Shown: positions 1-9,067 of the stretch, one piece after another | Layout of the letters: each line of letters opens with the position of its first letter | Position numbering within the stretch: the stretch's first letter is position 1 | Assembly (NCBI GenBank): GCA_021845595.1 | Contig: JAJZVV010000003.1 | Coordinates: 203,418 to 267,417 of the forward strand | Length of the DNA: 64,000 nt | From: Pseudomonadota bacterium | Lineage (GTDB): Bacteria; Pseudomonadota; Alphaproteobacteria; Acetobacterales; Acetobacteraceae | Direction of reading: 5' to 3' | Made by a program: the position numbers and the translations under genes | The notes under the pieces: model-generated | Told to the model about the DNA's origin: nothing | What the model saw: only the letters and a program-made list of their open reading frames with translations | The model's database searches: none

Positions 1-819
1 GACGGCGAGGACGTCGGCATCCTGCACGCTCGCCGGATTGACCACGCCGCTAGCCTGAACATGGGTCAGGCCGCGGATCCGGTCGCGCAGCCGCGCGGCG
101 CGCTCGAACTCCAGCGCCGCGGCCGCGGCTTCCATCTCGGCCGCGAGATCACGCTGCAGCGCGGCGCCGCGGCCGGTGAGAAAGGTTTTCGCCTGGTCCA
201 CCAGGGCGGCGTAGTCCGCTTCGCTGATGCGCCCGACACAGGGCGCCGAGCAGCGGCGGATCTGATAGAGCAGGCACGGACGCGCGCGGCTGGCGAAGAC
301 CGTATCGGCGCAGGAGCGCAGCAGGAACAGGCGCTGCATCGCCGTCACCGTCTGGTTCACCGCCCAGGCCGAGGCGAAGGGACCGAAATAGCTGCCCTTG
401 CGCACCCGCGCGCCGCGGTGCTTCGCGATCTGCGGGAAAGGGTGATCCTCCGTGAGCAGGAGCCACGGGTAGGACTTATCGTCGCGCAGGACGATGTTGT
501 AACGCGGCGCGAGGCGCTTGATCAGGTTCGCCTCGAGCAGCAGCGCCTCGGCCTCGGTGTGGGTGGTGATGATTTCCACGGTCGCCGTCGCGGCGACCAT
601 GCGGCGGAGGCGCTCGGGCAGGCGGGCCGGCTGGGTGTAGGCGGCGAGGCGCTTCTTGAGCACGCTGGCCTTGCCGACATAGAGCGCCTCGCCGCGCGGC
701 CCCAGCATGCGATAGACCCCCGGGGCGGCGGGCGCGGTGGCGAGCGCAGCCTCGATCACGCTGGCCCCGCGCGCCGGCGGCGTGTCCTCTGGTGTGGCGT
801 CGGGGTCGGATACACTCAT
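1..819 (-). CDS. uvrC: Excinuclease ABC subunit C, N-terminal part (truncated by window edge)
   Basis: UvrC makes the dual incisions of nucleotide excision repair with UvrA and UvrB. The ATG at 817-819 opens 273 codons that run off the left edge. After a short leader, about residues 30-50 carry the GIY-YIG nuclease core (APGVYRML then ALYVGKAS), followed by family segments such as [16 protein letters not shown] and SYFGPFASA. The visible part ends in the UvrB-interacting coiled region ([12 protein letters not shown]). The C-terminal endonuclease V-like and helix-hairpin-helix domains lie outside the window. The overlapping plus-strand frame is a shadow. Confidence 0.95.
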   Translation of the reverse strand, partial: MSVSDPDATPEDTPPARGASVIEAALATAPAAPGVYRMLGPRGEALYVGKASVLKKRLAAYTQPARLPERLRRMVAATATVEIITTHTEAEALLLEANLIKRLAPRYNIVLRDDKSYPWLLLTEDHPFPQIAKHRGARVRKGSYFGPFASAWAVNQTVTAMQRLFLLRSCADTVFASRARPCLLYQIRRCSAPCVGRISEADYAALVDQAKTFLTGRGAALQRDLAAEMEAAAAALEFERAARLRDRIRGLTHVQASGVVNPASVQDADVLAV

Positions 820-1241
820 AGCGGAGGGGCCGGATGCACGATGCGCGTCACGCTCCCGCGCCGCCATGCCCGCCCGATGGGCGGGCGCCGGCTGCGCGAA
901 CCATGATGATCCACCAAACCTGTGGATAAGTTTGTGGGGAGTTTGCGCATCGAGGCGTGAAAGTCCAGGGAACCGGCGGCTTCGGCGGGGCTGCCCAAGA
1001 TTCGCGCATTGGTATCAACTCATTGATCTATAGAGATATTAGATTGCGAGTCGGAAACGGTTTGCAGCATCATTCGCCATCATTCTGTAACTCTTGAGGC
1101 TTCTCCGGTGACGTGGACAAGCGGCACCCACTGACTCGATCCTAGGGACGATGTCGTGATCGCCGGTTTTCGGAGCGTTCACGCCGGACTCGCGCGCGAT
1201 TGTCGAATTCATAGAGTTTATCGACAAAATTCGAGATTCTA
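820..1241. other. Intergenic region with DnaA box and clustered GANTC sites
   Basis: No convincing gene lies here. It is more AT-rich than its flanks, especially 1015-1060 and 1195-1245. It holds a perfect DnaA box (921-929) with a weaker TGTGGGGA-like partner just downstream. GANTC sites begin at 999, 1048, 1133, 1187, 1235 and 1255, the last just inside the neighbouring gene. The uvrC promoter must also lie here. A replication origin or a cell-cycle-controlled promoter are both possible; neither is proven. Confidence 0.4.
921..929 (-). promoter_or_regulatory. Consensus DnaA box
   Basis: The plus strand reads TGTGGATAA, the exact complement of the DnaA consensus TTATCCACA. It lies about 100 bp upstream of the uvrC start. 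DnaA boxes occur at origins and also singly in DnaA-regulated promoters. Confidence 0.5.
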
Positions 1242-2618
1242 TCAAGCCGTTCCTGAGTCAATGGCTTGGCGGGGCAGGAAGCGGCCGGTGCCGGGGCGGG
1301 CCAGAACCTCCGCGCCGTCCCAGATCTGGGTTCCGCGCAGGAACGTCGCCGCCACGCGGGCGCGCATGGCGCGGCCGTGGAAGGCGGAGTGGCGCAGCGG
1401 CGCGCGATCCTCGATGCGCGCCTGATCGAACACGAACTGGCCGCGCTCCAGGACCAGCACATCGCAATCAGCCCCGATCGCGAGGCTGCCCTTGCGCGGA
1501 AAGAGCCCGTGGAACGTCGCGCTGCGCTCGGCGGCGTAGAGGGCCATCAGGTTCGCCGCCAAGCCGCGCTCGGCGAGCAGAGTGTAGAACAGCGGCGCGA
1601 AGCTTTGCAGCCCGGTGAGACCGGCGCGGCAGGCAAAAATGTCGGCCCGCGTCTTCTCCTCGATCGGCCAGGGCGAGTGATCGGTGGAGACATAGGCGAT
1701 CTCGCCGGCGAGCAGCGCCGTCCAGAGGCCTTCGACCTCCGCCGCGGTGCGGAACGGCGGGTTGCACTTGCCGAGCCCGCCCAGGCGCACGAGGTCGGCC
1801 TCGGTCATGCAGAGATAATGGATGCAGGTCTCGCCGCTCGCCCGCCCGCCCATGCCGCGATAGAGCCGCGCCAGTTCGAAGCCGCGCGGCAGCGAGGAGT
1901 GCGCGATGTGAACCTGCGCGCCGGTGCTCAGCCCGATCTCGAACATCTGCAGGTCCGCGAGCGTTTCCGAAACGGGCGGCCGGGTGCGGCAATGCATGAT
2001 CGCGGCGGTCTCGCGGGCGGCGTTGGCCTGTTGCACGAGCCGGTCGACCAGTTCCTGATCTTCGTTGTGCAGCGCAATAGGGAGTCCGGTTTGCGCGATT
2101 TCGGTGAAGGCTGCGAGCATCCTTGCCGGGTCGATGCGCGGGAAGCGGACCGGGTCGTATTCATACGTGGAGAGTTTGAACGCTGTTATGCCGGCGGCGG
2201 CGAGCTCGGCGATGGCACCGAGACCGCCGGCCTTCGGGATGGTGCCATAGAGCGCGACGTCGACATGCGCGGTCCGTTCGACCCAGCCGATCTTCTCGGC
2301 GAGGATCGCCGTGTCGGTGACAGGGCGCGGCACGTCGTAGGGCATGTCGACGCAGGTCGTGATCCCGCCGGCCGCGGCGCTGCGGGTCGATCCCTCGATC
2401 CCGGCAAACCCGATCGCCGAGCCCGTGTGCATGTGTCCGTCAACCAGGCCGGGCAGAATGAGGCAGCCGGGATAGTCGAAATGCGCCGATGCCGCGGGCG
2501 GCGGACCGGCGCCGAGGGCCGCGACCCGACCCCCGCGCGCGGCGACGTAGCCCGACGGAATGGTCTGCGTCGCAGTGACGATGTCTCCACTTATGACGAT
2601 GTCGAAAGGCTGGGCCAC
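1242..2618 (-). CDS. Allantoinase/dihydropyrimidinase-like cyclic amidohydrolase
   Basis: A 458-residue member of the dihydroorotase/allantoinase/hydantoinase branch of the amidohydrolase superfamily, which hydrolyses cyclic amide bonds with a binuclear metal centre. The metal-site residues are visible in order: H62 and H64 (DGHMH), K148 as the likely carboxylated lysine (FKLS), H184 (LHNED), H240 (HIAH) and D313 (STDH). The C-terminal third resembles allantoinase most (KCNPPFR, then AGLTGLQS), but no other purine-catabolism gene is nearby, so the substrate is open. The start is GTG; the preceding purine stretch is a weak ribosome site. It diverges from the prpD-like gene with 143 bp between starts. 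Confidence 0.8.
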   Translation of the reverse strand: MAQPFDIVISGDIVTATQTIPSGYVAARGGRVAALGAGPPPAASAHFDYPGCLILPGLVDGHMHTGSAIGFAGIEGSTRSAAAGGITTCVDMPYDVPRPVTDTAILAEKIGWVERTAHVDVALYGTIPKAGGLGAIAELAAAGITAFKLSTYEYDPVRFPRIDPARMLAAFTEIAQTGLPIALHNEDQELVDRLVQQANAARETAAIMHCRTRPPVSETLADLQMFEIGLSTGAQVHIAHSSLPRGFELARLYRGMGGRASGETCIHYLCMTEADLVRLGGLGKCNPPFRTAAEVEGLWTALLAGEIAYVSTDHSPWPIEEKTRADIFACRAGLTGLQSFAPLFYTLLAERGLAANLMALYAAERSATFHGLFPRKGSLAIGADCDVLVLERGQFVFDQARIEDRAPLRHSAFHGRAMRARVAATFLRGTQIWDGAEVLARPGTGRFLPRQAIDSGTA

Positions 2619-2761
2619 CGCTGCGTTTTCCCTGCCTGTCGCCGGATGATGCCGCGGGAGTCTGCCATTGTGGCTTGCTGTTCTGCAAGCGGCACCTTAC
2701 CAAGACCGCTTCCGGCGTCGCGCGCGGCGTCGCCGGCACCGCAACAGGTGAGGAACAAGGC

Positions 2762-4264
2762 ATGCAGATGCACGATGTGAAGGTCTATCCCTCGAAATCC
2801 GCCCTGAGGCGCGAGGACCAGCTGGCGTGGAAAATCGCCGCCGTCGCCGCCGACAAGGTCGCGGTCGACCGGGACGTTTCGGAGATGGTCATCAACCGGA
2901 TCATCGACAATGCCGCCGTGGCGATCGCGGCGATCAATCGCGGCCCGGTCACCACGGCCCGCGACATGGCGCTCGCGCATCCGCGCCGCGGCGGTGGCGC
3001 CGCGGTGTTCGGTGCCCCGCCCTCGCGCCGGGTGAGCCCGGAGTGGGCCGCCTGGGCGAACGGCACGGCGGTGCGCGAACTCGATATGCACGATACCTTC
3101 CTCGCCGCCGACTATTCCCATCCCGGCGACAATATCCCGCCGATCCTCGCGGTGGCGCAGACGCTCGAACGGTCCGGCCGCGACCTGATCCGCGCCATCG
3201 CCACCGGCTACGAGATCCAGATCGACCTCGTCCGCGCCATCTGCCTGCACGAGCACAAGATCGACCATATCGCCCATCTCTGCCCGGCGCAGGCCGCCGG
3301 GATCGGCACGCTGCTGCGCCTGCCGGTCGAGACCATCTATCAGGCGGTGCAGCAGGCGGTGCATGTCAGCTTCACCACGCGCCAGTCGCGCAAGGGCGAG
3401 ATCAGCTCGTGGAAGGCCTTTGCTCCGGCGCATTCCGGCAAGCTCGCGGTCGAGGCGGTCGATCGCGCGATGCGCGGCGAGGGCGCGCCGAGCCCGATCT
3501 ATGAAGGTGAGGATTCGGTCATTGCCTGGATGCTCGATGGTCCGAAGGCGCTGTACCACGTGCCGCTGCCCGCGCCCGGCGAGTCCAAGCGCGCTATCCT
3601 GGACAGCTTCACCAAGGAGCACAGCGCCGAGTACCAGGCGCAGGCGCTGATCGATCTCGCCTTCCGCCTGCGCGAGCGCATCGCCGACACCGGTGCGGTC
3701 GAGCGCATCGTCCTCCATACCTCGCACCATACCCACAACGTCATCGGCACCGGCGCCAACGACCCGCAGAAGATGGACCCGGACGCCAGCCGCGAGACGC
3801 TGGACCACTCGATCATGTACATCTTCGCCGTCGCGCTGCAGGACGGCCGCTGGCACCACGTCGACAGCTACAGCTCCCGCCGCGCGCACCGGCCGGACAC
3901 GGTGGCGCTGTGGCACAAGATCGAGACCCGCGAGGACGCGGAGTGGACGCGGCGGTATCACACGAGCGATCCGGCCGAGAAGGCCTTCGGCGCCCGCGTC
4001 GAGATCTTCCTCGCCGACGGCACCCGGATCGAGGACGAGATGGCGGTGGCCAACGCCCACCCGCTCGGCGCGCGGCCATTCGTTCGTGACGACTACATCC
4101 GCAAGTTCACCACGCTGACGGATGGCGTGCTGTCCGCCCGCGAGTCCAACCGCTTCCTCGATGCGGTGCAGAACCTGCCGCGGCTGAAGGCGGGCGAACT
4201 CGATGCCGTTAACGCCGCATTGCCGGCCGGACGTCTTGCAGTCGGCAAGCCGGGACTTTTCTGA
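2762..4264 (+). CDS. prpD: MmgE/PrpD family 2-methylcitrate dehydratase
   Basis: A 500-residue MmgE/PrpD protein. PrpD dehydrates 2-methylcitrate in the methylcitrate cycle for propionyl-CoA. The sequence follows the long form known from actinobacteria more than the E. coli form: segments such as [46 protein letters not shown] and [11 protein letters not shown] are characteristic. I chose the ATG at 2762 because AGGAACAAGG lies just upstream; the frame stays open for 29 codons before it but those look non-coding. No prpB or prpC is adjacent, so 2-methylcitrate remains an inference from family and length. Confidence 0.85.
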   Translation: MQMHDVKVYPSKSALRREDQLAWKIAAVAADKVAVDRDVSEMVINRIIDNAAVAIAAINRGPVTTARDMALAHPRRGGGAAVFGAPPSRRVSPEWAAWANGTAVRELDMHDTFLAADYSHPGDNIPPILAVAQTLERSGRDLIRAIATGYEIQIDLVRAICLHEHKIDHIAHLCPAQAAGIGTLLRLPVETIYQAVQQAVHVSFTTRQSRKGEISSWKAFAPAHSGKLAVEAVDRAMRGEGAPSPIYEGEDSVIAWMLDGPKALYHVPLPAPGESKRAILDSFTKEHSAEYQAQALIDLAFRLRERIADTGAVERIVLHTSHHTHNVIGTGANDPQKMDPDASRETLDHSIMYIFAVALQDGRWHHVDSYSSRRAHRPDTVALWHKIETREDAEWTRRYHTSDPAEKAFGARVEIFLADGTRIEDEMAVANAHPLGARPFVRDDYIRKFTTLTDGVLSARESNRFLDAVQNLPRLKAGELDAVNAALPAGRLAVGKPGLF

Positions 4265-4817
4265 TCGGCGACACGCCGCGCCGTGGCGGCGCGAACACGC
4301 AGCTGCGACCGTGTCAGCGGTCGCGCTGCGGAATTCGCATGGCGTGATTGCTTTTTGTTGACATTCCTGCGGCAGAAGTGGAAGAGCGAATCCAGCGTGG
4401 GTGCGCGCACGATTCGCGATGCGTACCCGGCGCTCGGTACGGCGCTGAAGAATGATCGCCGGAGTGCAGCGGGCGCGGTGGCGCCGGCAGACAGAGCAGG
4501 AATGAAGGCAAGACACGTGGCAGACGTCGAAGCCTGGCAGGGGATGGATGTGTCGGTGGGCACGCCGTCCGGCATCGCCAGCCGGCGTCCCGGGGCTGCG
4601 CCGCGTACTCGGGTGCCCAATTCCTGCCTTGGTGTCGGCGCAGCGTGGTGACCGCAACGTCACGACAAGCCGTGCTGCTCTGCTGGCCGAAGCCGCGAAG
4701 GCGCGGCGTCGCTGCTGCGGGCGCCGGCGCGGTGCGGGATCGGCCGTGCCGCTCGCAGCCCTGACGCCAGAGGGGCGCGAAGCGTTGTCCGATGAACTCA
4801 GGAGAGGAGTCCTCGAC
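4265..4817. other. Intergenic region, hairpin after prpD
   Basis: There is no supported gene. A hairpin with arms GCGACCG (4305-4311) and CGGTCGC (4318-4324) follows the prpD stop and may end transcription, though no T tract follows. A perfect TTGACA hexamer sits at 4358-4363, but nothing resembling a -10 lies at the right distance. The open frame running through 4548-4817 in phase with the next gene has no ribosome site or protein-like composition. Confidence 0.4.
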
Positions 4818-5603
4818 ATGAGTAGCGACGAGACCAACACGGAACAGCCGCGCGCGCAGGCGCTCGCGGTCCGTGCGCCGACCCGGCGGGGTGGCGCGAA
4901 GCGAACCGCGCGCCCGGCAACGGCGCGCGCGACGACGAAGCGGGCGAGCGGAACGCGCAAGGCCGCGGCCAAGCCGGCGGCCCGCAAGGCGGCGACGAAG
5001 ACGGCGACGACGAAGAAAGCGACGACGAAGAAAGCGACCGCGAAGAAGGCGACGGCGAAGAAGCCGGCGGCCAGGACCGCGAGAGCGGCGACGAAGAAGC
5101 CGGCGACGCGCCGGGTTGCGGCCAAGACCGCGGCCGGTGGCACGCGCCGCACCGCGAAGACCGCGGCGAAGCCGGGGCGCCGGGCCACGGCGGCAAAAAC
5201 CACCCGCCGCACGGCAGCAGCCAAGACAACGCGTCGGGCCGCACCGAAAACCGGCACACGCGCCGCTGCCAAGCCTGCGGTGCGCAAGCCTGCAGTGCGC
5301 AAGGCGACCCGCAAGACCGCGACCCGCGCCGCGGCGGCGCCGAAGGCCGCGACACGGACCGCTGCGAAGCGTGCGCCGGCAGCGAAGGCACCCGTAGCGA
5401 AGCGCGCGACCACACGCCGGGCTGCCGCGACCACGGCTGCCGCGCCGGCCGTGGCGCGGCGCCCCGCCACCCGTCGCGTCAAGGACGCGGGCGAGATGGC
5501 GGCGAAGCCGGCGGTGCGTCGTGCGCGCAAGCCGAAGGTCAGCGAGCCGGCGTCGACGCCCGTGTCGATGGAAACGACGCCGTCCAACGAGACCGCAGAG
5601 TAA
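4818..5603 (+). CDS. Histone H1-like Lys/Ala-rich DNA-binding protein
   Basis: A 261-residue protein made almost wholly of Ala, Lys, Thr, Arg and Pro. Low-complexity AAKK-, TKKAT- and ARTTRR-like motifs cover about residues 25-230, between an acidic N-terminus (SSDETNTEQ) and a Ser/Thr/Glu-rich tail. This is the pattern of bacterial proteins resembling eukaryotic H1 tails (Hc1/Hc2, AlgP), which coat or compact DNA without a folded domain. The start at 4818 is favoured by the strong AGGAG-type site at 4800-4810; upstream in-frame codons would add an unsupported stretch. A strong hairpin follows the stop. The role in nucleoid structure is inferred from composition. Confidence 0.75.
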   Translation: MSSDETNTEQPRAQALAVRAPTRRGGAKRTARPATARATTKRASGTRKAAAKPAARKAATKTATTKKATTKKATAKKATAKKPAARTARAATKKPATRRVAAKTAAGGTRRTAKTAAKPGRRATAAKTTRRTAAAKTTRRAAPKTGTRAAAKPAVRKPAVRKATRKTATRAAAAPKAATRTAAKRAPAAKAPVAKRATTRRAAATTAAAPAVARRPATRRVKDAGEMAAKPAVRRARKPKVSEPASTPVSMETTPSNETAE

Positions 5604-5623
5604 CGCTCACCGCCTCGCATCCT

Positions 5624-5658
5624 GATGAACCCAACTCCCGGCGGGGGTTGGGTTCATC
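5624..5658. terminator. Bidirectional terminator hairpin
   Basis: Perfect 12-bp arms (5624-5635, GATGAACCCAAC; 5647-5658 its complement) with an 11-base loop lie between two convergent genes. No clear T tract follows on either side, but position and stability suggest a shared terminator. Confidence 0.7.
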
Positions 5659-5660
5659 GT

Positions 5661-6293
5661 TCAGCCGAAGGTCGCGAGCAGATCGTTCACCTGCTCCGCC
5701 GTCAGCGTGCGCGCCTCGAACCGGCGCAGCAGCAGCGCGAGCTTGGCGGCTTCCTCCAGCTCCTCCGCGGCATACACGGCATCCGTCAGCGTCCGCGCCG
5801 AGACCACCGGGCCGTGATTGGCAAGCAGCACCGCACGCGCCTCGCGCGCCGCGGCGGTGATGGCGGGCTCCATCGCCGGATCGCCAGGGCGGTAATAGGC
5901 GACCAGCGGCAGAAAGCGTCCGATGCGCATGACGAAATAGGGGGTCAGCGGCGGGATCGGGTTGGCAGCCCCCGAGCCGGCGAGGCACGCGATCGCGGTC
6001 GCCATGGTGGAGTGAAGATGCACCACCGCGCCGGCGTCCGCGCGCGCGGTGTAGAACGCCCTGTGCATGAACACCTCCTTCGAGGGCGCATCGCCGCCGA
6101 TGTGGCGATACGCGGCATCGAGGCGCGCGATGCGGGCGGGATCGAGCCGGCCGAGGCAGGAGTTGGTCGGCGTGATCAGATAGCCGTCGTCGAGGCGAAC
6201 GCTGATATTGCCGGCGCTGCCGACCGAAAAACCGCGCGCGAACAGGCTTGCGCCGAGCTCGACGAGCTGCTGACGCAGGGCGGCTTCGTCCAT
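5661..6293 (-). CDS. otnC: Class II aldolase, likely 3-oxo-tetronate 4-phosphate decarboxylase
   Basis: A 210-residue class II aldolase/adducin-fold protein. The zinc-site elements are present: HLHS in the middle, a Glu in the SKEVFMH segment and LLANHGPV near the C-terminus. Next to an OtnK-type kinase, the expected role is decarboxylation of 3-oxo-tetronate 4-phosphate to dihydroxyacetone phosphate. The ATG at 6291-6293 lies 25 bp after the otnK stop on the same strand, so the two are cotranscribed. The substrate comes from family and pairing; fuculose- or ribulose-phosphate aldolases share the fold. Confidence 0.8.
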   Translation of the reverse strand: MDEAALRQQLVELGASLFARGFSVGSAGNISVRLDDGYLITPTNSCLGRLDPARIARLDAAYRHIGGDAPSKEVFMHRAFYTARADAGAVVHLHSTMATAIACLAGSGAANPIPPLTPYFVMRIGRFLPLVAYYRPGDPAMEPAITAAAREARAVLLANHGPVVSARTLTDAVYAAEELEEAAKLALLLRRFEARTLTAEQVNDLLATFG

Positions 6294-6318
6294 GGGAACC
6301 TCGTGGGGAAGGCGCCGC

Positions 6319-7593
6319 TCAGGGCGCGACGCGGGTTGCGAAGGCTTTGAGGAAGAAGTCCGGCGCACCGAAATTGCCGCTCTTGAGCGCCAGGAGCAGC
6401 GGCGGGCCGCTGCCTTCCGCGCGCGTCCATGGCACGCCGGGATCGATCTCCGCGCCGATGCGCAGGCGACGGACGCCGAGTTGCGCCACCGTCGCGCCCG
6501 AAGTTTCGCCACCGGCGACGACGAGCCGGCGCACGCCGCTTGCCACGAGCCCCTCGGCGATCGCGGCCAGGGCCGTCTCGACCAGCGCGCCCGCCGCCTC
6601 ACGGCCAAGCTTCGCCTGCAATGCCGCGACGCGGTCCGGCGGGGCCGATGCGGCGATGACGATCGGCGCTGCGCCGAGGCGTGACTCCGCCCACGCGAGG
6701 GCCTGCGCCGTCAACGCGGCCGCATCCGGCAGCGCCAGCGGATCCAGTTCGAGGGTCGGGACCCGTTCGCGCGCGGTGGCAATCTGCAGCAGCGTGGCGC
6801 GCGAGCACGACCCGGCGAGCACGGCCGCATGCCCGGCGACGTCGTCGAGCGCACCGGGATCCGGGTTGGGTGCGAGCAGCCCGGCGCGGCGGAAATTCTC
6901 CGGCAGCCCCATCGCCACGCCGGAGCCGCCGGTGATCACGGCGTGGGCCGCCGCCGCCTCGCCGATGGCGAAGAGATGCGCCTCGTTCAGCGCGTCGACG
7001 ATGGCGTAGCGCCGGCCCTGTTCCTTCAGCATCGTCATGGCGCGGCGGATCGCGCCGGCCCCCTGCTCCACCGTCGCGTAGGGGACGAGGCCGACGGTAC
7101 CGTCGGTCTGATGCGCCAGGACGCGCACCAGATTGGCGTCCTTCATCGGCGTCAGCGGATGGCTCTCCATGCCGCTCTCATTGAGCAGCGCGCCGCCAAC
7201 GAAGAGATGACCCTGATAGACGGAACGCCCGTTGGCCGGGAAGGCGGGGCAGGCCAGCGCGAAGCCGGAGGCCGTGGCGGCGATCAGCGCGTCGGCCACG
7301 GGGCCGATATTGCCGGCTGGCGTGCTGTCGAAGGTCGAGCAGTATTTGAAGAAGAACTGCCGGCAGCCGGCCCCGCGCAGCCACGCGAGCGCGGCCAAGC
7401 TTTCCGCCACCGCCTGCGCCACCGGCGCGGTGCGCGATTTCAGCGCCACCACCACCGCGTCCACCGCGGGGGCGGCATCCGCGGCGCTTGGCACGCCGAT
7501 GAGTTGCTCGGTGCGCATGCCGTGCTTGACCAGCATCGAGGCGAGATCGGTCGCGCCGGTGAAATCGTCCGCGATACAGCCGAGCAGGGGCAT
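6319..7593 (-). CDS. otnK: Four-carbon acid sugar kinase (DUF1537), likely 3-oxo-tetronate kinase
   Basis: A 424-residue DUF1537 kinase. The N-terminus MPLLGCIADDFTGATD is the family hallmark (ADDxTGA, substrate-binding domain), KYCSTFDSTPAGNIGP follows, and the C-terminal nucleotide-binding part ends with VVAGGETSGA. OtnK phosphorylates 3-oxo-tetronate, and the class II aldolase directly downstream supports that. The 3-oxo-isoapionate kinases (OiaK) belong to the same superfamily, which matters because the D-apionate-type cluster at 37.8-45.4 kb has no kinase of its own. Glycosyltransferase 7656-8666 is 62 bp upstream on the same strand, so read-through is possible. Confidence 0.85.
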   Translation of the reverse strand: MPLLGCIADDFTGATDLASMLVKHGMRTEQLIGVPSAADAAPAVDAVVVALKSRTAPVAQAVAESLAALAWLRGAGCRQFFFKYCSTFDSTPAGNIGPVADALIAATASGFALACPAFPANGRSVYQGHLFVGGALLNESGMESHPLTPMKDANLVRVLAHQTDGTVGLVPYATVEQGAGAIRRAMTMLKEQGRRYAIVDALNEAHLFAIGEAAAAHAVITGGSGVAMGLPENFRRAGLLAPNPDPGALDDVAGHAAVLAGSCSRATLLQIATARERVPTLELDPLALPDAAALTAQALAWAESRLGAAPIVIAASAPPDRVAALQAKLGREAAGALVETALAAIAEGLVASGVRRLVVAGGETSGATVAQLGVRRLRIGAEIDPGVPWTRAEGSGPPLLLALKSGNFGAPDFFLKAFATRVAP

Positions 7594-7655
7594 TGCGTTT
7601 CTCCCATTTGCGCGGCGCACTCTCGCGGCAAGCGCCGCGCGCCGCAAGCCCTCCG

Positions 7656-8666
7656 TCAGGCGAGCGCGGCTGCGAACGCGCGCACCTGTTCGGGCCAGTC
7701 CGGCAACGCCGCCCCGGCGTGCCAGGCTGCGTCCGCCATCATCCGGCGCAGCGGCAGATCGAAGATCATGCGCCGCAGGGCCTTGGACAATCCCACATGA
7801 TCGCCGGGCAGGCAGATCGACGCCGCTTCCGCCGGCAGATCCGCACCGGCGGCGCCGCCTGCGGTGATGGCGACGGGCAGACCGCGCTTCAGCGCCTCGG
7901 CGATGGCCATGCCGTAACCCTCCCAGCGCGTGGCCAGCGCGAAAAGATCCGCGCCCTGCCACAGCGTTTCGAGCGCGTCGGCGCCGATCTCGCCGGCCAG
8001 GCGCACCTGCGAGGCGAGGCCCAGCTCCGCGATGAGGGCGGCCAGCATGGCGGCGTGCGCGCGATCGCGATCGGCACTGCCGACGATGGTCAGCGTCCAA
8101 TCGAGGTCGTTGAGCCGCGCCAGCGCGTGCAGCAGCACGTCATGGCCTTTGCGCGGGACGAGCGCACCGACCGACAGAACAGCGCAGCCCGGACCGGCCG
8201 ATCCGCGGCTGCGCGGCGCCGGCGCCGTTCCGGGCCGGACGACCCGCAGTGCCGCCGCGGGCACTGCGAAGTCAGCGGCGAGCTGCTCGGCCGTGGTGGC
8301 ACTGGTGGTGATCACGCGCGCCAGGCGCGGCAGCAAAGCCGCCTCGATCGCGCGCAGGCGGGCATGATCCTCCGCCGCCAGCCCGTCTTCGCGCGAGAGC
8401 GGATGATGGATCAGCCCGATCGCGCGCCCCGCCAGCGCCTCGCCCAGCGCGGCGAACGCCGGCAGCGCGAGGCCGTCGATCACCGGCAGCACCGAGGCGT
8501 CCAGCGCCGACCACGCGGCGGCGGCGGCGCGGGCGTCGTCACCGTCGAGTTCGTTCACGTCGACGTCGTGGCCCAAGGCGCGCAGCCCCGCCACGATCTG
8601 CTGGTCGTAGCGATAGCCGCCGGAGATGGTGGCGAACGGTGCCGGCACGAACAGGGCGAGACGCAT
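7656..8666 (-). CDS. GT4-type glycosyltransferase
   Basis: A 336-residue GT-B fold glycosyltransferase resembling family 4. The N-terminal domain has the glycine-rich entry FATISGGYRYDQ, the linker reads VLSVGALVPRKGHDVLL, and the EX7E motif is EGYGMAIAE in the C-terminal domain, typical of retaining transferases using nucleotide sugars. Its ATG shares one base with the stop of the pterin-synthase-like gene (TGATG), so it is translationally coupled as the last gene of the operon. No cell-envelope polysaccharide gene is near, which suggests a small-molecule acceptor made by the operon; that is inference. Confidence 0.8.
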   Translation of the reverse strand: MRLALFVPAPFATISGGYRYDQQIVAGLRALGHDVDVNELDGDDARAAAAAWSALDASVLPVIDGLALPAFAALGEALAGRAIGLIHHPLSREDGLAAEDHARLRAIEAALLPRLARVITTSATTAEQLAADFAVPAAALRVVRPGTAPAPRSRGSAGPGCAVLSVGALVPRKGHDVLLHALARLNDLDWTLTIVGSADRDRAHAAMLAALIAELGLASQVRLAGEIGADALETLWQGADLFALATRWEGYGMAIAEALKRGLPVAITAGGAAGADLPAEAASICLPGDHVGLSKALRRMIFDLPLRRMMADAAWHAGAALPDWPEQVRAFAAALA

Positions 8667-9067
8667 CAGCCGAGCGGCCCTTCGTAGCTGGCCCACGCCG
8701 TCGGACTCTCGCGCAGGCGAAGCCCGAGCCAGACCAGCCGGTGCGCCTGCGGTCCGAGCGCGCCGGCGCGGCACGCCTCCGCCAGGCGCGCGTGCAGGTG
8801 CTGGGCGAGGAATTCGGTGGTGGTGTTCTGCCCGGCGAAGACCGGCTCGTCGTCGAGATTGCGGTAGTCGAGCGGCGCCAGGGCGGCGCGCAGGGCCTTC
8901 TGCGCCAGCCCGATATCCACCACCAGATTGTCCGCATCCAGCGCGGCGGCGCGGAATTCCGCCTCCACCGCATAGGTGGCGCCATGCAGACGCTGCGCCG
9001 GCCCGAACACGGCGCCGCGGAAGCTGTGGGCGATCATCACATGATCGCAGACGGTGACACCGAACAT
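8666..9067 (-). CDS. Divergent 6-pyruvoyl-tetrahydropterin synthase-like protein
   Basis: A 133-residue T-fold protein of the PTPS/QueD family. Family features include H14 and H28 at the positions of two zinc ligands, [22 protein letters not shown] and a C-terminal [12 protein letters not shown]. Aligned by eye, the catalytic Cys is replaced by A24 (FGPA), the HGH zinc motif reads HGA (A30), and the catalytic Asp-His pair reads D66-Y67. Canonical PTPS or QueD chemistry is therefore doubtful. The gene overlaps the 3' end of the dehydrogenase by 31 bp and is coupled to the glycosyltransferase. Confidence 0.75.
   Translation of the reverse strand: MFGVTVCDHVMIAHSFRGAVFGPAQRLHGATYAVEAEFRAAALDADNLVVDIGLAQKALRAALAPLDYRNLDDEPVFAGQNTTTEFLAQHLHARLAEACRAGALGPQAHRLVWLGLRLRESPTAWASYEGPLG

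Noticed and set aside
1039..1245. Small minus-strand frame in the uvrC-hydrolase gap
   Set aside because: It spans the DnaA/GANTC region, has no ribosome site or conserved look.
2591..5620. About 1000-codon open frame on the minus strand across prpD and the histone-like gene
   Set aside because: It is antisense to two well-supported genes; the long frame results from high GC and the repeated Lys/Ala codons. No family motifs.
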